Position numbers and translations under genes: made by a program. From the NCBI GenBank assembly GCA_964353015.1, contig CAYGUA010000010.1:62001-126000 (forward strand): a stretch of 64,000 bases of DNA, read 5' to 3'. The notes beneath the pieces were generated by a model. That model made no database searches and was not told the origin of the DNA. It was given only the letters and a program-made list of their open reading frames with translations. Shown piece by piece: positions 54,684-63,698 of this stretch. Numbering within the stretch: position 1 is the first letter of the stretch; every line of letters starts with the position of its first letter. This DNA is from JAMZMI01 sp964353015. GTDB taxonomy: Bacteria; Bacteroidota; Bacteroidia; Cytophagales; Cyclobacteriaceae.

Positions 54684-55652
54684 TCATTTGCCATTCAAGT
54701 TCAGCAAAACATTTCCTATTTTTTGACCGGATTCTACATATTGATAAGCATCCGAAATTTGTTCTAAGGGATAAATTCGATCAATTACAGGTATAAATTT
54801 TCCAGTGTCTAAAAGCTCTTTTATCAATACTATACTAGCAGTGATATCTGAAGGAATGGGGAAAACGACTTTCTTTTTCCCAAAAAGAGTTGTAATCAAA
54901 GCGAGAAAAGGGTTTTGAATCATGGGGCCCAATTCTGATGAAATGTATACGCCCTGAGAGAGCAATAAGGGTTTACATTTTGCGAATGTACTTTTTCCAA
55001 CGGTATCGAAAATGTAATGAAATTGGTCTTCCCTCTTGGTGAAATCTGCTTTTGTAAAGTCAATCACATGATCCGCTCCAATTGATCGCATAAGTTCCAG
55101 ATTTTTTGTATCACAAACAGCAGTCACCTCAAGCCCAAAATATTTCAATAGCTGAATCGATGCTGAACCGATGGCTCCTGATGCTCCATTTACAAGTGCC
55201 TTTTGCCCAGTATTGATTGTCAACTTATTAATCATATTGTAGGCATAGTGTGCGCCTTCCAGACTTGCAGCAGCCTGATCAAAGCTTATGTTTTCTGGCA
55301 TTTTTGCGATTCCTTTTTGTTCTGGGAAAGCCAAATATTCGGAATGAGAACTCGATCCTATATCATCAAATCCAAACACCTTATCTCCTACCTGCAACGA
55401 TGTAACTGCTTTTCCAACAGCTTCTACTGTACCTGCAAAGTCAGTTCCTGATATTTGATTTTTAGGTTTGAAAAGACCAGTGATAAATCGCATAATGAAT
55501 GGCTTTGCCCTCAACATTGCGCAATCTGTTCGATTGACCGTAGCAGCATATATACGAACTAAAACTTCGTGATCTTTTATCGTTGGAATTTCAACTTCTT
55601 TGATTTTAATGACGTCTGGCGAACCATAATTTTCATGTATTGCTGCTTTCAT
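54684..55652 (-). CDS. Zinc-free medium-chain reductase (quinone oxidoreductase-like)
   Basis: A 322-residue MDR-family NAD(P)H-dependent enzyme. The GroES-like start is IHENYGSPDVIKIKEVEIP. AATVNRTDCAMLRAK and GTDFAGTVEAVGKAV follow, then the nucleotide fold VNGASGAIGSASIQLLKYFG and a late YPLEQISDAYQYVESGQKIGNVL. No catalytic zinc ligands are seen, so it belongs with quinone reductases or reductases of enones. It is read three bases after the membrane gene at 55656, in one transcript. Confidence 0.9.
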   Translation of the reverse strand: MKAAIHENYGSPDVIKIKEVEIPTIKDHEVLVRIYAATVNRTDCAMLRAKPFIMRFITGLFKPKNQISGTDFAGTVEAVGKAVTSLQVGDKVFGFDDIGSSSHSEYLAFPEQKGIAKMPENISFDQAAASLEGAHYAYNMINKLTINTGQKALVNGASGAIGSASIQLLKYFGLEVTAVCDTKNLELMRSIGADHVIDFTKADFTKREDQFHYIFDTVGKSTFAKCKPLLLSQGVYISSELGPMIQNPFLALITTLFGKKKVVFPIPSDITASIVLIKELLDTGKFIPVIDRIYPLEQISDAYQYVESGQKIGNVLLNLNGK

Positions 55653-55655
55653 TAG

Positions 55656-56039
55656 TTAACTTTTTACGAGGTGATTGAAAAACACGATACCAAATAATAC
55701 AGCGAAGATGGAGTAGGTGATTGCAAAAGATAAAATCAAAAAATCGTTAGTCACAAAAAAACCTTTGATTAAAGCTAAAGCGCCAATAGTGAAATGAGTC
55801 AGATTTCCAATGGCAATAGGTCGCGCGTATATTCCACCGATCAGATTGTTTTTGGCAGTCCAGTTGATCATGGCAAAAGCAAAATACAATGCTCCCAATA
55901 TTTGTAAAACAATAGGTGCAAACCCGCTGAGTGAAGAGATGCTGAGAAAAGTTAACATTTCATTTGGCAGAAAAGAAAGAACTATCCCCATTATGCCCAT
56001 GGCGAAGGAGCTCGCGATCATCAAGCTTTTGGTATTCAT
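55656..56039 (-). CDS. Small four-helix membrane protein
   Basis: A 127-residue protein with four hydrophobic helices (about 5-25, 40-60, 70-90 and 100-120). It contains LGALYFAFAMINWTAK and ARPIAIGNLTHFTIGALALIKG, which resemble small membrane proteins of unknown function in Bacteroidota. It precedes the reductase gene by three bases, so they are likely cotranscribed. No function can be assigned. Confidence 0.7.
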   Translation of the reverse strand: MNTKSLMIASSFAMGIMGIVLSFLPNEMLTFLSISSLSGFAPIVLQILGALYFAFAMINWTAKNNLIGGIYARPIAIGNLTHFTIGALALIKGFFVTNDFLILSFAITYSIFAVLFGIVFFNHLVKS

Positions 56040-56130
56040 AAAGGTTAGTTAGCATTCAAAAATGCTAATAGTTTACGACGGCTACTTAATTAGGTTAAGA
56101 AATAGTCTGATTGCCTTGATCTTAGTGAGA

Positions 56131-56955
56131 TTAAATGAGCAATGCGCTCGCACTAGAAGGTATGGAACCACTCCAAAGCTCTGGTTTCAGAAGGAAATCT
56201 GGATCAGGGTTTTTCATAGCGTTGAGCAAGCTTGATTTGATCTGTGGATTGTCTTTTTGAAGTGTTTTTAAGAGGTCCTTGATGTATTGGCGCTTCATCC
56301 CATCTTGAGATCCGCAAAGATTACAGGGTACGATTGGCCAGTTTTGTATTGCGGCATATTCTGCCAATATTTCTTCATCCAGGCTGTAAAGCGGGCGAAT
56401 GATATTGATACCTGCTTTATCTGTTTGATAATGAGGTGCCATTGATGCAAGTTGACCTGAGTAAAAGGCATTCATAAGAAAAGTTTCAATGAGATCATCC
56501 AGATGATGACCAAGCGCAATTTTATTGCAATTCATTTTGGCAGCCAGATCGTAAAGCACTCCACGTCTAAGTCGGCTGCAAAGCGAACAAAATGTCTTGC
56601 CCGATTTTACCTTGTCTACGACGATGGAATAGGTATCTCTATATTCGATATGAAATGGCACATCCCAAGAGCGAAAAAGCTCAGGCAGAATATGGTCAGG
56701 AAATCCTGGTTGCCCTTGATCAAGATTTACGGCAACATAATCAAAATTTATAGGGGCTTTCTTCTGAAAAGCCTTAAGGAAATGTAACATGCACAGACTG
56801 TCTTTTCCGCCACTTACAGCAACCAGAATTTTGTCGCCATCTTCTATCATCCGGAAGTCAGCGATAGCTTTTCCTATTTCGCTGTTTATTTTTTTATAAA
56901 GCTTGTTCTCGCTATCGTCTTTCAAAAGAGTGCTGGTTTTTAGCGCAAATATCAA
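56131..56955 (-). CDS. ttcA: tRNA 2-thiocytidine biosynthesis protein TtcA-like
   Basis: A 274-residue PP-loop ATPase. The PP-loop is SGGKDS (48-53). Two CxxC pairs fit a Fe-S-dependent thiolase: CSLCSRLRRG and CNLCGSQDG. GHHLDDLIETFLMNAFYSGQLASMAP is a family signature. TtcA thiolates C32 of some tRNAs. The start is a TTG (56955). Length is a little short versus E. coli (311). Confidence 0.9.
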   Translation of the reverse strand: MIFALKTSTLLKDDSENKLYKKINSEIGKAIADFRMIEDGDKILVAVSGGKDSLCMLHFLKAFQKKAPINFDYVAVNLDQGQPGFPDHILPELFRSWDVPFHIEYRDTYSIVVDKVKSGKTFCSLCSRLRRGVLYDLAAKMNCNKIALGHHLDDLIETFLMNAFYSGQLASMAPHYQTDKAGINIIRPLYSLDEEILAEYAAIQNWPIVPCNLCGSQDGMKRQYIKDLLKTLQKDNPQIKSSLLNAMKNPDPDFLLKPELWSGSIPSSASALLI

Positions 56956-56967
56956 CCTTCCCGCCGT

Positions 56968-57005
56968 AAAAAATAAAACCCGATAGTGTTGTCCATCGGG
57001 TTTTT
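56968..57005 (-). terminator. Terminator downstream of ssb
   Basis: 10-bp stem AAAACCCGAT (56977-56986) / ATCGGGTTTT (56995-57004), with an A-rich left flank that is a T-run on the minus strand, between ssb and the ttcA-like gene. Confidence 0.9.
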
Positions 57006-57023
57006 GGTAAAGTTGTTACTTTA

Positions 57024-57359
57024 TCAGGCTTTTTTATCGAGCATCAATAGCTCGTTCAGGCTGATTTCCGTCACATATTTTTTTGCACCATCTTTCTCAT
57101 AGCTGCGATTAATCAATTTGCCTTCTACGGCAATTTCGCTTCCCTTCTTGAGATATTTAGCGGCGACATCCGCTTTTTTACCCCATGCAACAATGTTGTG
57201 CCATTGGGTGTCTTCCACTTTCTCACCTTTATTATTTAGGTAAGTTTCATTTGTTGCCAGACTGAAAGTGGCCATTTTTTTTCCTGATTCGAAATCTTTG
57301 ATTTCAGGATCGTTACCTAATCTGCCGATTAAATGTACGCTGTTCTTTAATGATGTCAT
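57024..57359 (-). CDS. ssb: Single-stranded DNA-binding protein, tail-less
   Basis: About 111 residues from ATG 57359 (MTSLKNSVHLIGRLGNDPEIK); eight hydrophobic codons upstream are chance. It has the OB-fold marks ATNETYLNNKGEKVEDTQWHNIVAWGKKADVAAKYLKKGSEIAVEGKL (seen in part). The acidic C-terminal tip (DDDIPF-like) that recruits partner proteins in normal SSB is missing; the protein ends LLMLDKKA. It is thus a core OB-fold paralogue, probably not the replicative SSB. Confidence 0.95.
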   Translation of the reverse strand: MTSLKNSVHLIGRLGNDPEIKDFESGKKMATFSLATNETYLNNKGEKVEDTQWHNIVAWGKKADVAAKYLKKGSEIAVEGKLINRSYEKDGAKKYVTEISLNELLMLDKKA

Positions 57360-57855
57360 GATAATAATAATTAAGATAAACAATGAAGTCTCTGATTGGC
57401 AGATGACTTTTGTCGATTGACATCACAAAGGAATAAAAGAACTCAAGCGTTATTCGGTAGTTAAGCGTTTATAGTCGTTTATAAGCGTTGGCACACGGAT
57501 AACATTCAGAAAAAGAGTGAGTTAGTTTTTTCTTAGCAGTATAGAAATTTGAAAATTAATAACGAGTTTGACTTACTAAGTATCAGTAATACTTGAATCT
57601 TTCTTGTCTTCTCATCAAAAATTTCCACATACTGACGACAATATCGTGTACAGCATACTCTAATACATTTAAGAGATTTTTAGCGTGGTTGGGCTGCTTC
57701 ATCTTTAAATTGATTCTGGTTGAGTAGTGAATATAAAAAAAATATGTTGCAACATGAAAATGATTTCGGTGAACATTGATATTTCATGCATGAGCGTGGA
57801 ATAAAAAAAATGAATAGATTAGCAATTATATAATCCCACTATGAGCTATTAAAAT
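57360..57855. other. Divergent intergenic region with a palindrome
   Basis: 496 bases without a credible gene, between the ssb paralogue and the zinc-ribbon gene. It holds a perfect 12-base palindrome ATGTTGCAACAT (57744-57755) and several AGCGTT / CGTTTATA words near 57445-57490. It is likely to hold two divergent promoters. Confidence 0.45.
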
Positions 57856-58215
57856 ATGGATGAAAAGCAATGCCTTGAGTGTGGCAATCATTTTTTTGGA
57901 AGAGCCGATAAAAAGTTTTGCTCCGACAGCTGCCGCAATGCCTTCAACAATAAATTATATGTTATCGAAGAAGCTCTCATCAAAAAAGTTAATCGGATAA
58001 TGCGTAAAAACTGGCAAATTTTGAATGCGCTAAATCCAAATGACAAGCTAAAAGTGTCAATGGCAAAATTGGCCAAGCAAGGATTTGATTTTGACTACAT
58101 CACAGCGAATTATTTCACGAAGGAAGGGAAGGAATATCGGTTTTGTTATGATCAAGGGTATCTGCTGCTTGCCGATAATAATGTGTTGCTCGTGAAACGA
58201 TCGATAGAAGAATAA
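57856..58215 (+). CDS. Zinc-ribbon protein, 119 residues
   Basis: The start is a C4 zinc ribbon: C6-x2-C9...C22-x3-C26 (CLECGNHFFGRADKKFCSDSC), followed by a helical region (KVNRIMRKNWQILNALNPND) and a strand-rich end. Small zinc-ribbon proteins of this type are common in Bacteroidota and their role is unknown. DNA or RNA binding is plausible from the fold alone. It is preceded by a perfect 12-base palindrome that could be its operator. Confidence 0.8.
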   Translation: MDEKQCLECGNHFFGRADKKFCSDSCRNAFNNKLYVIEEALIKKVNRIMRKNWQILNALNPNDKLKVSMAKLAKQGFDFDYITANYFTKEGKEYRFCYDQGYLLLADNNVLLVKRSIEE

Positions 58216-58311
58216 TCCTTAACCCAACTCAATGACTAATCAATTTCTTGTAAATGATCATAAATTATATTGTGATCAATACATTTTATATTTGAGTTCA
58301 CTGCAATTAAA

Positions 58312-60057
58312 ATGATCCAACCAAACCACCAAATTAGGCAAATATCAGATTTGCTTCAAAAGGCCTATGAGATTCGCGTAAGCGATTTGGTGAAGAGCAT
58401 TGAACTAACGGAAACAGCATTACGTCTGAGCAAAGAGTTAAAATATCAGGAGTTCGTCGCTAAGAGTTATTCATATTTATCATTGTTTCACATGATCATC
58501 GGTCAATACTCTGAGTCAATGCGTTTGGCTGAGCTAGCAATTAGCATTTACAGTGATTTGGGAGATGAGCGGGGAGTAGCAGATGCCATGTACAACATTG
58601 CTGGTACCTATTACAAAACCAATAATTTTCATTCAGGTCTGATCTATCTGGTAGATTGCTTATCTATATACAAGCGCTACGATGACTACCACAATCAAGC
58701 TCGCGTATTGAAATCATTGGGTACTATTTATGAGTATTTTGGAGATGAGGCTAGCGCCATCGAGTCTTATCAACGTGCTGTGGAGGCTGGTAAACTAGCA
58801 AATGATAAAAATCTTCAGTCAAATGCATATAATCCTCTTTCTGGAATTTTTCTAAATCGAAATCAGGTTGAAAGAGCCATGGAAATAATCCAATTGTCAT
58901 TGGATATGAAAACCGAAACTGGAGATGTGCGTGGGATAGCTTTTGCCATATACGGTAGAGGAAAGGTTTATGCAAAAAAAGGTTTGCATGAAGATGCTGA
59001 AAGGGATTTTTTGGAATCTCTGAAAATACATACTGAAATGGGTGAGAAGCTTGGGCGAGGAATGACGCTCAATAAGCTTGGAGCACTTTATCTTGAAATG
59101 GGTGATTTTGCTAAGGCGAGAGAACGCATCAATGAAGCACTTGAATATAGTATTCAGAGTAAGACTGCTTTTATCAAATACAAAGCATACAATCATCTTT
59201 ATCTAATCGCCAAAAAAGAAAATAATCTAGGAGAAGCATTGGCTCATTTGGAATCGAGTCTTAATGAAAAAGAAAATGTGATCAATGCCCAAACTCACAA
59301 GATCATTGAGGCATATCAGGTGATCTCGGAAAAGCAAAATCTGGAGCTTGAAGCTAAAACCCAACGCGAAAAAGCTGAAATTATAGGTAAAAAGAATCGT
59401 GAATTGGATGCTTTTTTTTACAGAGTTTCCCATGACTTGAAATCACCAATCAGTTCAATTATTGGTTTAGATGAAATAGTTCGAGAGCAGGTGACTGATA
59501 AAAATGCCCTAAAATATTTTGATGTATATAAAAAGCAGTTTTCCAGAATCAATGACATACTTGATGATCTGATGAAGCTCGCCAAAATGGATCATTATTC
59601 TGATGCCAAAGATTTGATTGATTTCAATAAACTGATTAGCGACTGCATTTGCTCATTTACATATATGCAGCATTTTGATAAAGTAAAGTTTAATGTTGAA
59701 ATCAAAGAAAATCTCCATTATAAAGCGCAATGGTCGCTGATAAATAGCATCATTCAGAATCTTGTAGAAAACGCAATAAAATATGCCGACCTTAAAAAAC
59801 AAGAATCGAATATAAAACTCAACATTGATCAGATTGGACGAGAGTTGATAATCTCGTGTCAAGACAATGGTATTGGGATCAGCGCTGAAGCCTCAAAACG
59901 TATTTTTGAAATGTTTTACAAGCAAAACAATCAAATAGCAGGCTCTGGTTTGGGGCTTTATATATTGAATAGAGCCGTAGAAAAACTTCAGGGCTCAGTT
60001 CAGGTTGATAGCATTCTTGGTGAAGGAACTACATTGACTGTTTACTTACCTATTTAG
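58312..60057 (+). CDS. TPR sensor histidine kinase
   Basis: A 581-residue soluble hybrid: about six TPR units (about 45-330), a coiled-coil linker, then a HisKA/HATPase core. The H-box is FFYRVSHDLKSPISS with His about 374. The N-box is LVENAIKYADLKKQ, G1 DNGIGISAEASKRIF and G2 GSGLGLYILNRAV. No membrane helix is present between TPRs and kinase, so it senses through protein partners in the cytoplasm. No receiver or regulator is adjacent. It overlaps the convergent methyltransferase gene by eight bases. Confidence 0.94.
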   Translation: MIQPNHQIRQISDLLQKAYEIRVSDLVKSIELTETALRLSKELKYQEFVAKSYSYLSLFHMIIGQYSESMRLAELAISIYSDLGDERGVADAMYNIAGTYYKTNNFHSGLIYLVDCLSIYKRYDDYHNQARVLKSLGTIYEYFGDEASAIESYQRAVEAGKLANDKNLQSNAYNPLSGIFLNRNQVERAMEIIQLSLDMKTETGDVRGIAFAIYGRGKVYAKKGLHEDAERDFLESLKIHTEMGEKLGRGMTLNKLGALYLEMGDFAKARERINEALEYSIQSKTAFIKYKAYNHLYLIAKKENNLGEALAHLESSLNEKENVINAQTHKIIEAYQVISEKQNLELEAKTQREKAEIIGKKNRELDAFFYRVSHDLKSPISSIIGLDEIVREQVTDKNALKYFDVYKKQFSRINDILDDLMKLAKMDHYSDAKDLIDFNKLISDCICSFTYMQHFDKVKFNVEIKENLHYKAQWSLINSIIQNLVENAIKYADLKKQESNIKLNIDQIGRELIISCQDNGIGISAEASKRIFEMFYKQNNQIAGSGLGLYILNRAVEKLQGSVQVDSILGEGTTLTVYLPI

Positions 60058-61183
60058 CATCTTTACTTCCCTGATACATTTCATATTTTTGGAATTTGCA
60101 TTCCAGTGCTCCGTTAAAAAGAACAATTTTCTTAGATGCTTTCAGATGAACTTGCTTGAAAGCCTCCATATTGGAACTGATGATCCAAGCATCAAAACCC
60201 GTGTAGTGATTTTTGAGTGTATCCCCGATGAGTTTATATAAATCGTTCACGTTTTCACCTATTCTTTCGCCGTAAGGTGGATTCGTGACGATCATACCTG
60301 AGGGTGTTTTTGGGATGTTTTTTTCCAAGGAAATCCTTCTCACCGTGATCGCATCACGCATTTTTAGCTTATTAATTGTCTTTTCTGCAAGCCTGATTGC
60401 CGTGAAATCGATATCGCCTCCAGACAATTCTAAGTTTGTTTTTCGGATGGCAGCCTGAGCTTCTGCTTTCACCCTGTTCCAAATTACCGGATCGAAACTG
60501 CTCCAGTTTTTGAATCCAAAATCGTTGCGATAAAGTTGCGGGGCGATATTCATTCCCATCAAAGCCGCCTCAAACAAAATTGTGCCTGAGCCACACATAG
60601 GATCAACCAAGGGAATGTCTTTATTCCATCCGGCAAGCTTGAGCAATCCTGCTGCCAGCACTTCATTCATTGGGGCTTTGTGGCCAGGCTCATGATAGCC
60701 ACGCTTGTTTAAAGTATCGCCAGAGCTATCGAGTGAAATGGTAAATTGATCCTGATAGGCATGTAAATCAAATTGGATGTCTGGTTTTTTGATATCTACT
60801 GACGGACGAATTCCTGTTTTATTTCGAAACTGATCTACAATGGCGTCTTTAGTTTTGAGCGCTGCAAATTGAGTATGACGAAAGAATTTAGAGAAAATGG
60901 TATTGTCTATGGCGAACGTTTGACTGTTGTTTAAATATTTAGACCAGTCATATTTATACACTTCATCATAGAGTTGCTGTTCGTTTTCTGCCTTGAAATG
61001 ATAGATGGGCACCAATACTTTAAGTGCTGTTCGCAGATGCAAATTTGCTTTATATAGAAATTCCAGATTTCCCTCACAGGACACAGATCGCTTGAGGATA
61101 TTGATTTCATTTCCTCCAATCTCTTTGATTTCTTCTGCCAGGATTTCTTCCAATCCGTGCATGGTTTTGATGAGTATTTTCAC
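60050..61183 (-). CDS. THUMP-domain RNA methyltransferase (RlmL/YpsC-like)
   Basis: A 377-residue enzyme with an N-terminal ferredoxin-like/THUMP region (about 1-155) and a Rossmann methyltransferase. SAM motif DPMCGSGTILFEAALMG is at about 190; the catalytic motif is IVTNPPYGERIG. This layout fits the 23S rRNA m2G methyltransferases (RlmL N-half, YpsC). It acts on the amino group of guanine. Convergent with the TPR kinase and overlapping its end. Confidence 0.93.
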   Translation of the reverse strand: MKILIKTMHGLEEILAEEIKEIGGNEINILKRSVSCEGNLEFLYKANLHLRTALKVLVPIYHFKAENEQQLYDEVYKYDWSKYLNNSQTFAIDNTIFSKFFRHTQFAALKTKDAIVDQFRNKTGIRPSVDIKKPDIQFDLHAYQDQFTISLDSSGDTLNKRGYHEPGHKAPMNEVLAAGLLKLAGWNKDIPLVDPMCGSGTILFEAALMGMNIAPQLYRNDFGFKNWSSFDPVIWNRVKAEAQAAIRKTNLELSGGDIDFTAIRLAEKTINKLKMRDAITVRRISLEKNIPKTPSGMIVTNPPYGERIGENVNDLYKLIGDTLKNHYTGFDAWIISSNMEAFKQVHLKASKKIVLFNGALECKFQKYEMYQGSKDAK

Positions 61184-61250
61184 TTGTATCCTGCTTTATT
61201 GTTTAGTGGATAGAAATTTTCCAATGTTTTTAATGTTCTGTATTGTTTAA

Positions 61251-61853
61251 TCAATGCTCTTTCCATGCCAGTACTCCTGCTTTTATCTCCACATCGAGAT
61301 CGTTTTCGCGAGGAGGAATGGGGCAAGAATATCTACCACTATATGCGCAATAAGGATTGTATGCTTTGTTGAAATTGATCACCAAAGTATCAGATTCAGG
61401 GATAGTTACATCCAGATAGCGCCCACCTCCATAGCTGGCTAAGCCATTCGTTTGGTCAGTGAAGGGAATAAAAAGATAATCTTTGTATTCTTCCTTGAGT
61501 GAAAGTGCTTGATTTTGATAAACGGAAAGATGCATTTCTTTGCCATCTAAAGTGAAGGTTGCTACACCATATTTGACATATATTGGCAAACGATCAGTTG
61601 ATGTAGGCATATTAAAAGGAGCCTCATTTGGCGTTCGCATGAAGGTGGCAACTACGTTATATTTTTCATCAATTGGGAAAAAATCCAGTTTCTTGAATTT
61701 TTTTAAATCCTTCTTTTCGAGTGGAGATTCCTCTGGATCTGCAAATTCTACGTTGAGTTCATGCTGCCATTTTGAAATTGAGGTTTCAAAATCTGATTGT
61801 GCCGCGCAAATATTGCAGATGGTTAAAAATAAAACGGTACTGAATAGCTTCAT
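61251..61853 (-). CDS. DUF1684-family secreted protein
   Basis: About 200 residues from ATG 61853, giving a signal peptide MKLFSTVLFLTICNICAAQ; nine earlier codons are not needed. The family core reads INFNKAYNPYCAYSGRYSCPIPP, with the NPYCAYS and SCPIPP motifs of DUF1684. YLDVTIPESDTLVINF precedes it. Function is unknown. It is probably periplasmic or exported. Confidence 0.87.
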   Translation of the reverse strand: MKLFSTVLFLTICNICAAQSDFETSISKWQHELNVEFADPEESPLEKKDLKKFKKLDFFPIDEKYNVVATFMRTPNEAPFNMPTSTDRLPIYVKYGVATFTLDGKEMHLSVYQNQALSLKEEYKDYLFIPFTDQTNGLASYGGGRYLDVTIPESDTLVINFNKAYNPYCAYSGRYSCPIPPRENDLDVEIKAGVLAWKEH

Positions 61854-61946
61854 TACTTGGTTATTGTGATGGTTATACAAATAATTGCATTCTCGAATTG
61901 GCTTTCAAAAGATTGACTAAATTAAAATTCAAAATTCGATCATAGT

Positions 61947-63125
61947 ATGCGTTTACGCTTCTTACTCATTCTCCTTCTTTTCTCATCTATAGCCTCGGCT
62001 CAAATGATCACTTTTGAAGAGCCAGATTGGCAAATAGCCATGGACAAAGCTAAGAAAGAAGGCAAACTGTTGATGGTTTATTTAAATACACTTTGGTGCG
62101 ACCCATGTCTGGACATGGAAGAAACCATTTTTCAAGACGCTACAGTGCATGATTTTTACTCTGAAAAATTTATCAATGTTCCATTTGATGCAGAGGGATT
62201 TCCCGGAGCAGAAATAGCAGATAGATATGGCGTGGAGATATTCCCAGTGTTTTTATTTATCAATCATTATGGAGAACTCATCCACAAAGGTTGTGGCTGG
62301 ATGGATGAGTCTACTTTTCTTGAAGTGGGACAAAATGCTCTTACAGAATCAAAAACACTCATTTATTATCAAAAAATGTTTGCTCAAGGTGAGCGGTCAC
62401 CAAAATTTTTATCGGATTATTCGTATCTGCTGGATGCCGCATGCATTGATGCTTCTGCTTTTGTAAAATCATTTTTCAAAGATTTACCTGAGGAAAAATG
62501 GGTTGAGGAGCCTGCCTGGACCATGATCAACTTGAATGTGTACAATCCATATAGTCCACAATTTGAGTATCTGGCAGCCAATCATGAGTTGTTTGAGGTT
62601 CGATATGGGAAGGATACTGTGGATGCCAAAATTTATGATGTGCTCATTCGTCAGTTTATTCAAATCTATGAAGGAGAAGATCTGACGCTTTTTGCCAATC
62701 AGGCTTTGCAAAAAGTCATGTCAGATTTAGAATTTGGAGGTAAGGATGAATTGCAGTCCATGGTTGATCTGCAATATGCTGAACTCACTGGGAACTGGGA
62801 GCTTTATGGGAATAGTGTGATCAAAGTAATAGCTGAGCAACAGGTTTCTGATCAAGATCAGCTCAATGAATTTGCCTGGAAATTTTATCTATACGTAACG
62901 GATCCCAGTCAGTTGAATGCCGCCATCAATTGGATGGAAAGGATGCTGAGAACTCAGAAAACAGCTACTAGTTTAGATACTTATGCTGCTCTTCTTTTTA
63001 AAACAGGTCGAACCAAAGAGGCGATAAAATGGGGAAAGGAGGCACTTAAAAAAGCTGATGAAGAGCTTGAAGATCTGACACATTATCAGCTTCAGCTGGA
63101 AAAATACAAGCTCAGCGAAAAGTAA
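61947..63125 (+). CDS. Periplasmic thioredoxin-family protein
   Basis: A 392-residue protein with signal peptide MRLRFLLILLLFSSIASAQ. The thioredoxin-like part (about 25-135) carries the WCDPC active site (C51, C54) and IFPVFLFINHYGELIHKGCG. The C-terminal part (about 150-390) is helical, with TPR-like helices at the end (ALLFKTGRTKEAIKWGKEALKKADE). The CDPC pair would suit disulfide reduction or isomerisation in the periplasm. Next gene is convergent. Confidence 0.9.
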   Translation: MRLRFLLILLLFSSIASAQMITFEEPDWQIAMDKAKKEGKLLMVYLNTLWCDPCLDMEETIFQDATVHDFYSEKFINVPFDAEGFPGAEIADRYGVEIFPVFLFINHYGELIHKGCGWMDESTFLEVGQNALTESKTLIYYQKMFAQGERSPKFLSDYSYLLDAACIDASAFVKSFFKDLPEEKWVEEPAWTMINLNVYNPYSPQFEYLAANHELFEVRYGKDTVDAKIYDVLIRQFIQIYEGEDLTLFANQALQKVMSDLEFGGKDELQSMVDLQYAELTGNWELYGNSVIKVIAEQQVSDQDQLNEFAWKFYLYVTDPSQLNAAINWMERMLRTQKTATSLDTYAALLFKTGRTKEAIKWGKEALKKADEELEDLTHYQLQLEKYKLSEK

Positions 63126-63127
63126 GC

Positions 63128-63685
63128 TTATGCCTCATCAGTGAAATGTTTATTGGATTTTTCCTGAGAAAATTTCTTTGAATTGTATGCTTCACTTTTG
63201 CCTTTTTCTATGGAAAGTGATTGCCAGTTGTCACCACACATCATTTTTCCGATATAAATAATCTGTCCGATGTGCATTGGATAATGAGCCATTTGCCTCT
63301 GTATCGCATCAACAACACTCTGTCCTTCATTACGGATATAGATTGTTTTGTCCAAATCTTCTGGAGTTAATGACTCAAGGGATGATAAAAAACATCTCCA
63401 GCCTTCTTTCCATTTGCTCAGCAATTCTTCCATATTTTGAATATCATCTTCAAATTCCGCATCCCTTTGGCGCCAGCTTTTTTCTCCATCTTCTGTCAGA
63501 AAATTGGTCCAACGTGAAAGCATATTGCCCCAAAGGTGCTTGACGATACTTGCGATGCTGTTTGACGAATCCCCCGGAGACCAATGAATATCATCTTCTT
63601 TCAGCTGTGTGAAGGTAGAATTACCTAATTTCTTATAATATTGAGCCAGTTTGATTGTGTTATCAAGATATTGTTTTCCATTCAT
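63128..63685 (-). CDS. DUF1572 / DinB-superfamily protein
   Basis: A 185-residue four-helix-bundle protein. The metal-type histidines appear in SIASIVKHLWGNMLSRW and AHYPMHIGQIIYIGKMM, which match the DinB-like metal site layout. GEKSWRQRDAEF and SPGDSSNSIASIVKH fit DUF1572. Possible roles are thiol-dependent transfer, as in bacillithiol S-transferases; none is proven. It starts 13 bases from the divergent gene at 63699. Confidence 0.87.
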   Translation of the reverse strand: MNGKQYLDNTIKLAQYYKKLGNSTFTQLKEDDIHWSPGDSSNSIASIVKHLWGNMLSRWTNFLTEDGEKSWRQRDAEFEDDIQNMEELLSKWKEGWRCFLSSLESLTPEDLDKTIYIRNEGQSVVDAIQRQMAHYPMHIGQIIYIGKMMCGDNWQSLSIEKGKSEAYNSKKFSQEKSNKHFTDEA

Positions 63686-63698
63686 GGCTAGTTGGTTT

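Noticed and set aside
57440..57495. AGCGTT/CGTTTATA word repeats in the ssb-side intergenic region as a CRISPR or iteron array
   Set aside because: The words are too short and irregular, with no constant spacer length.
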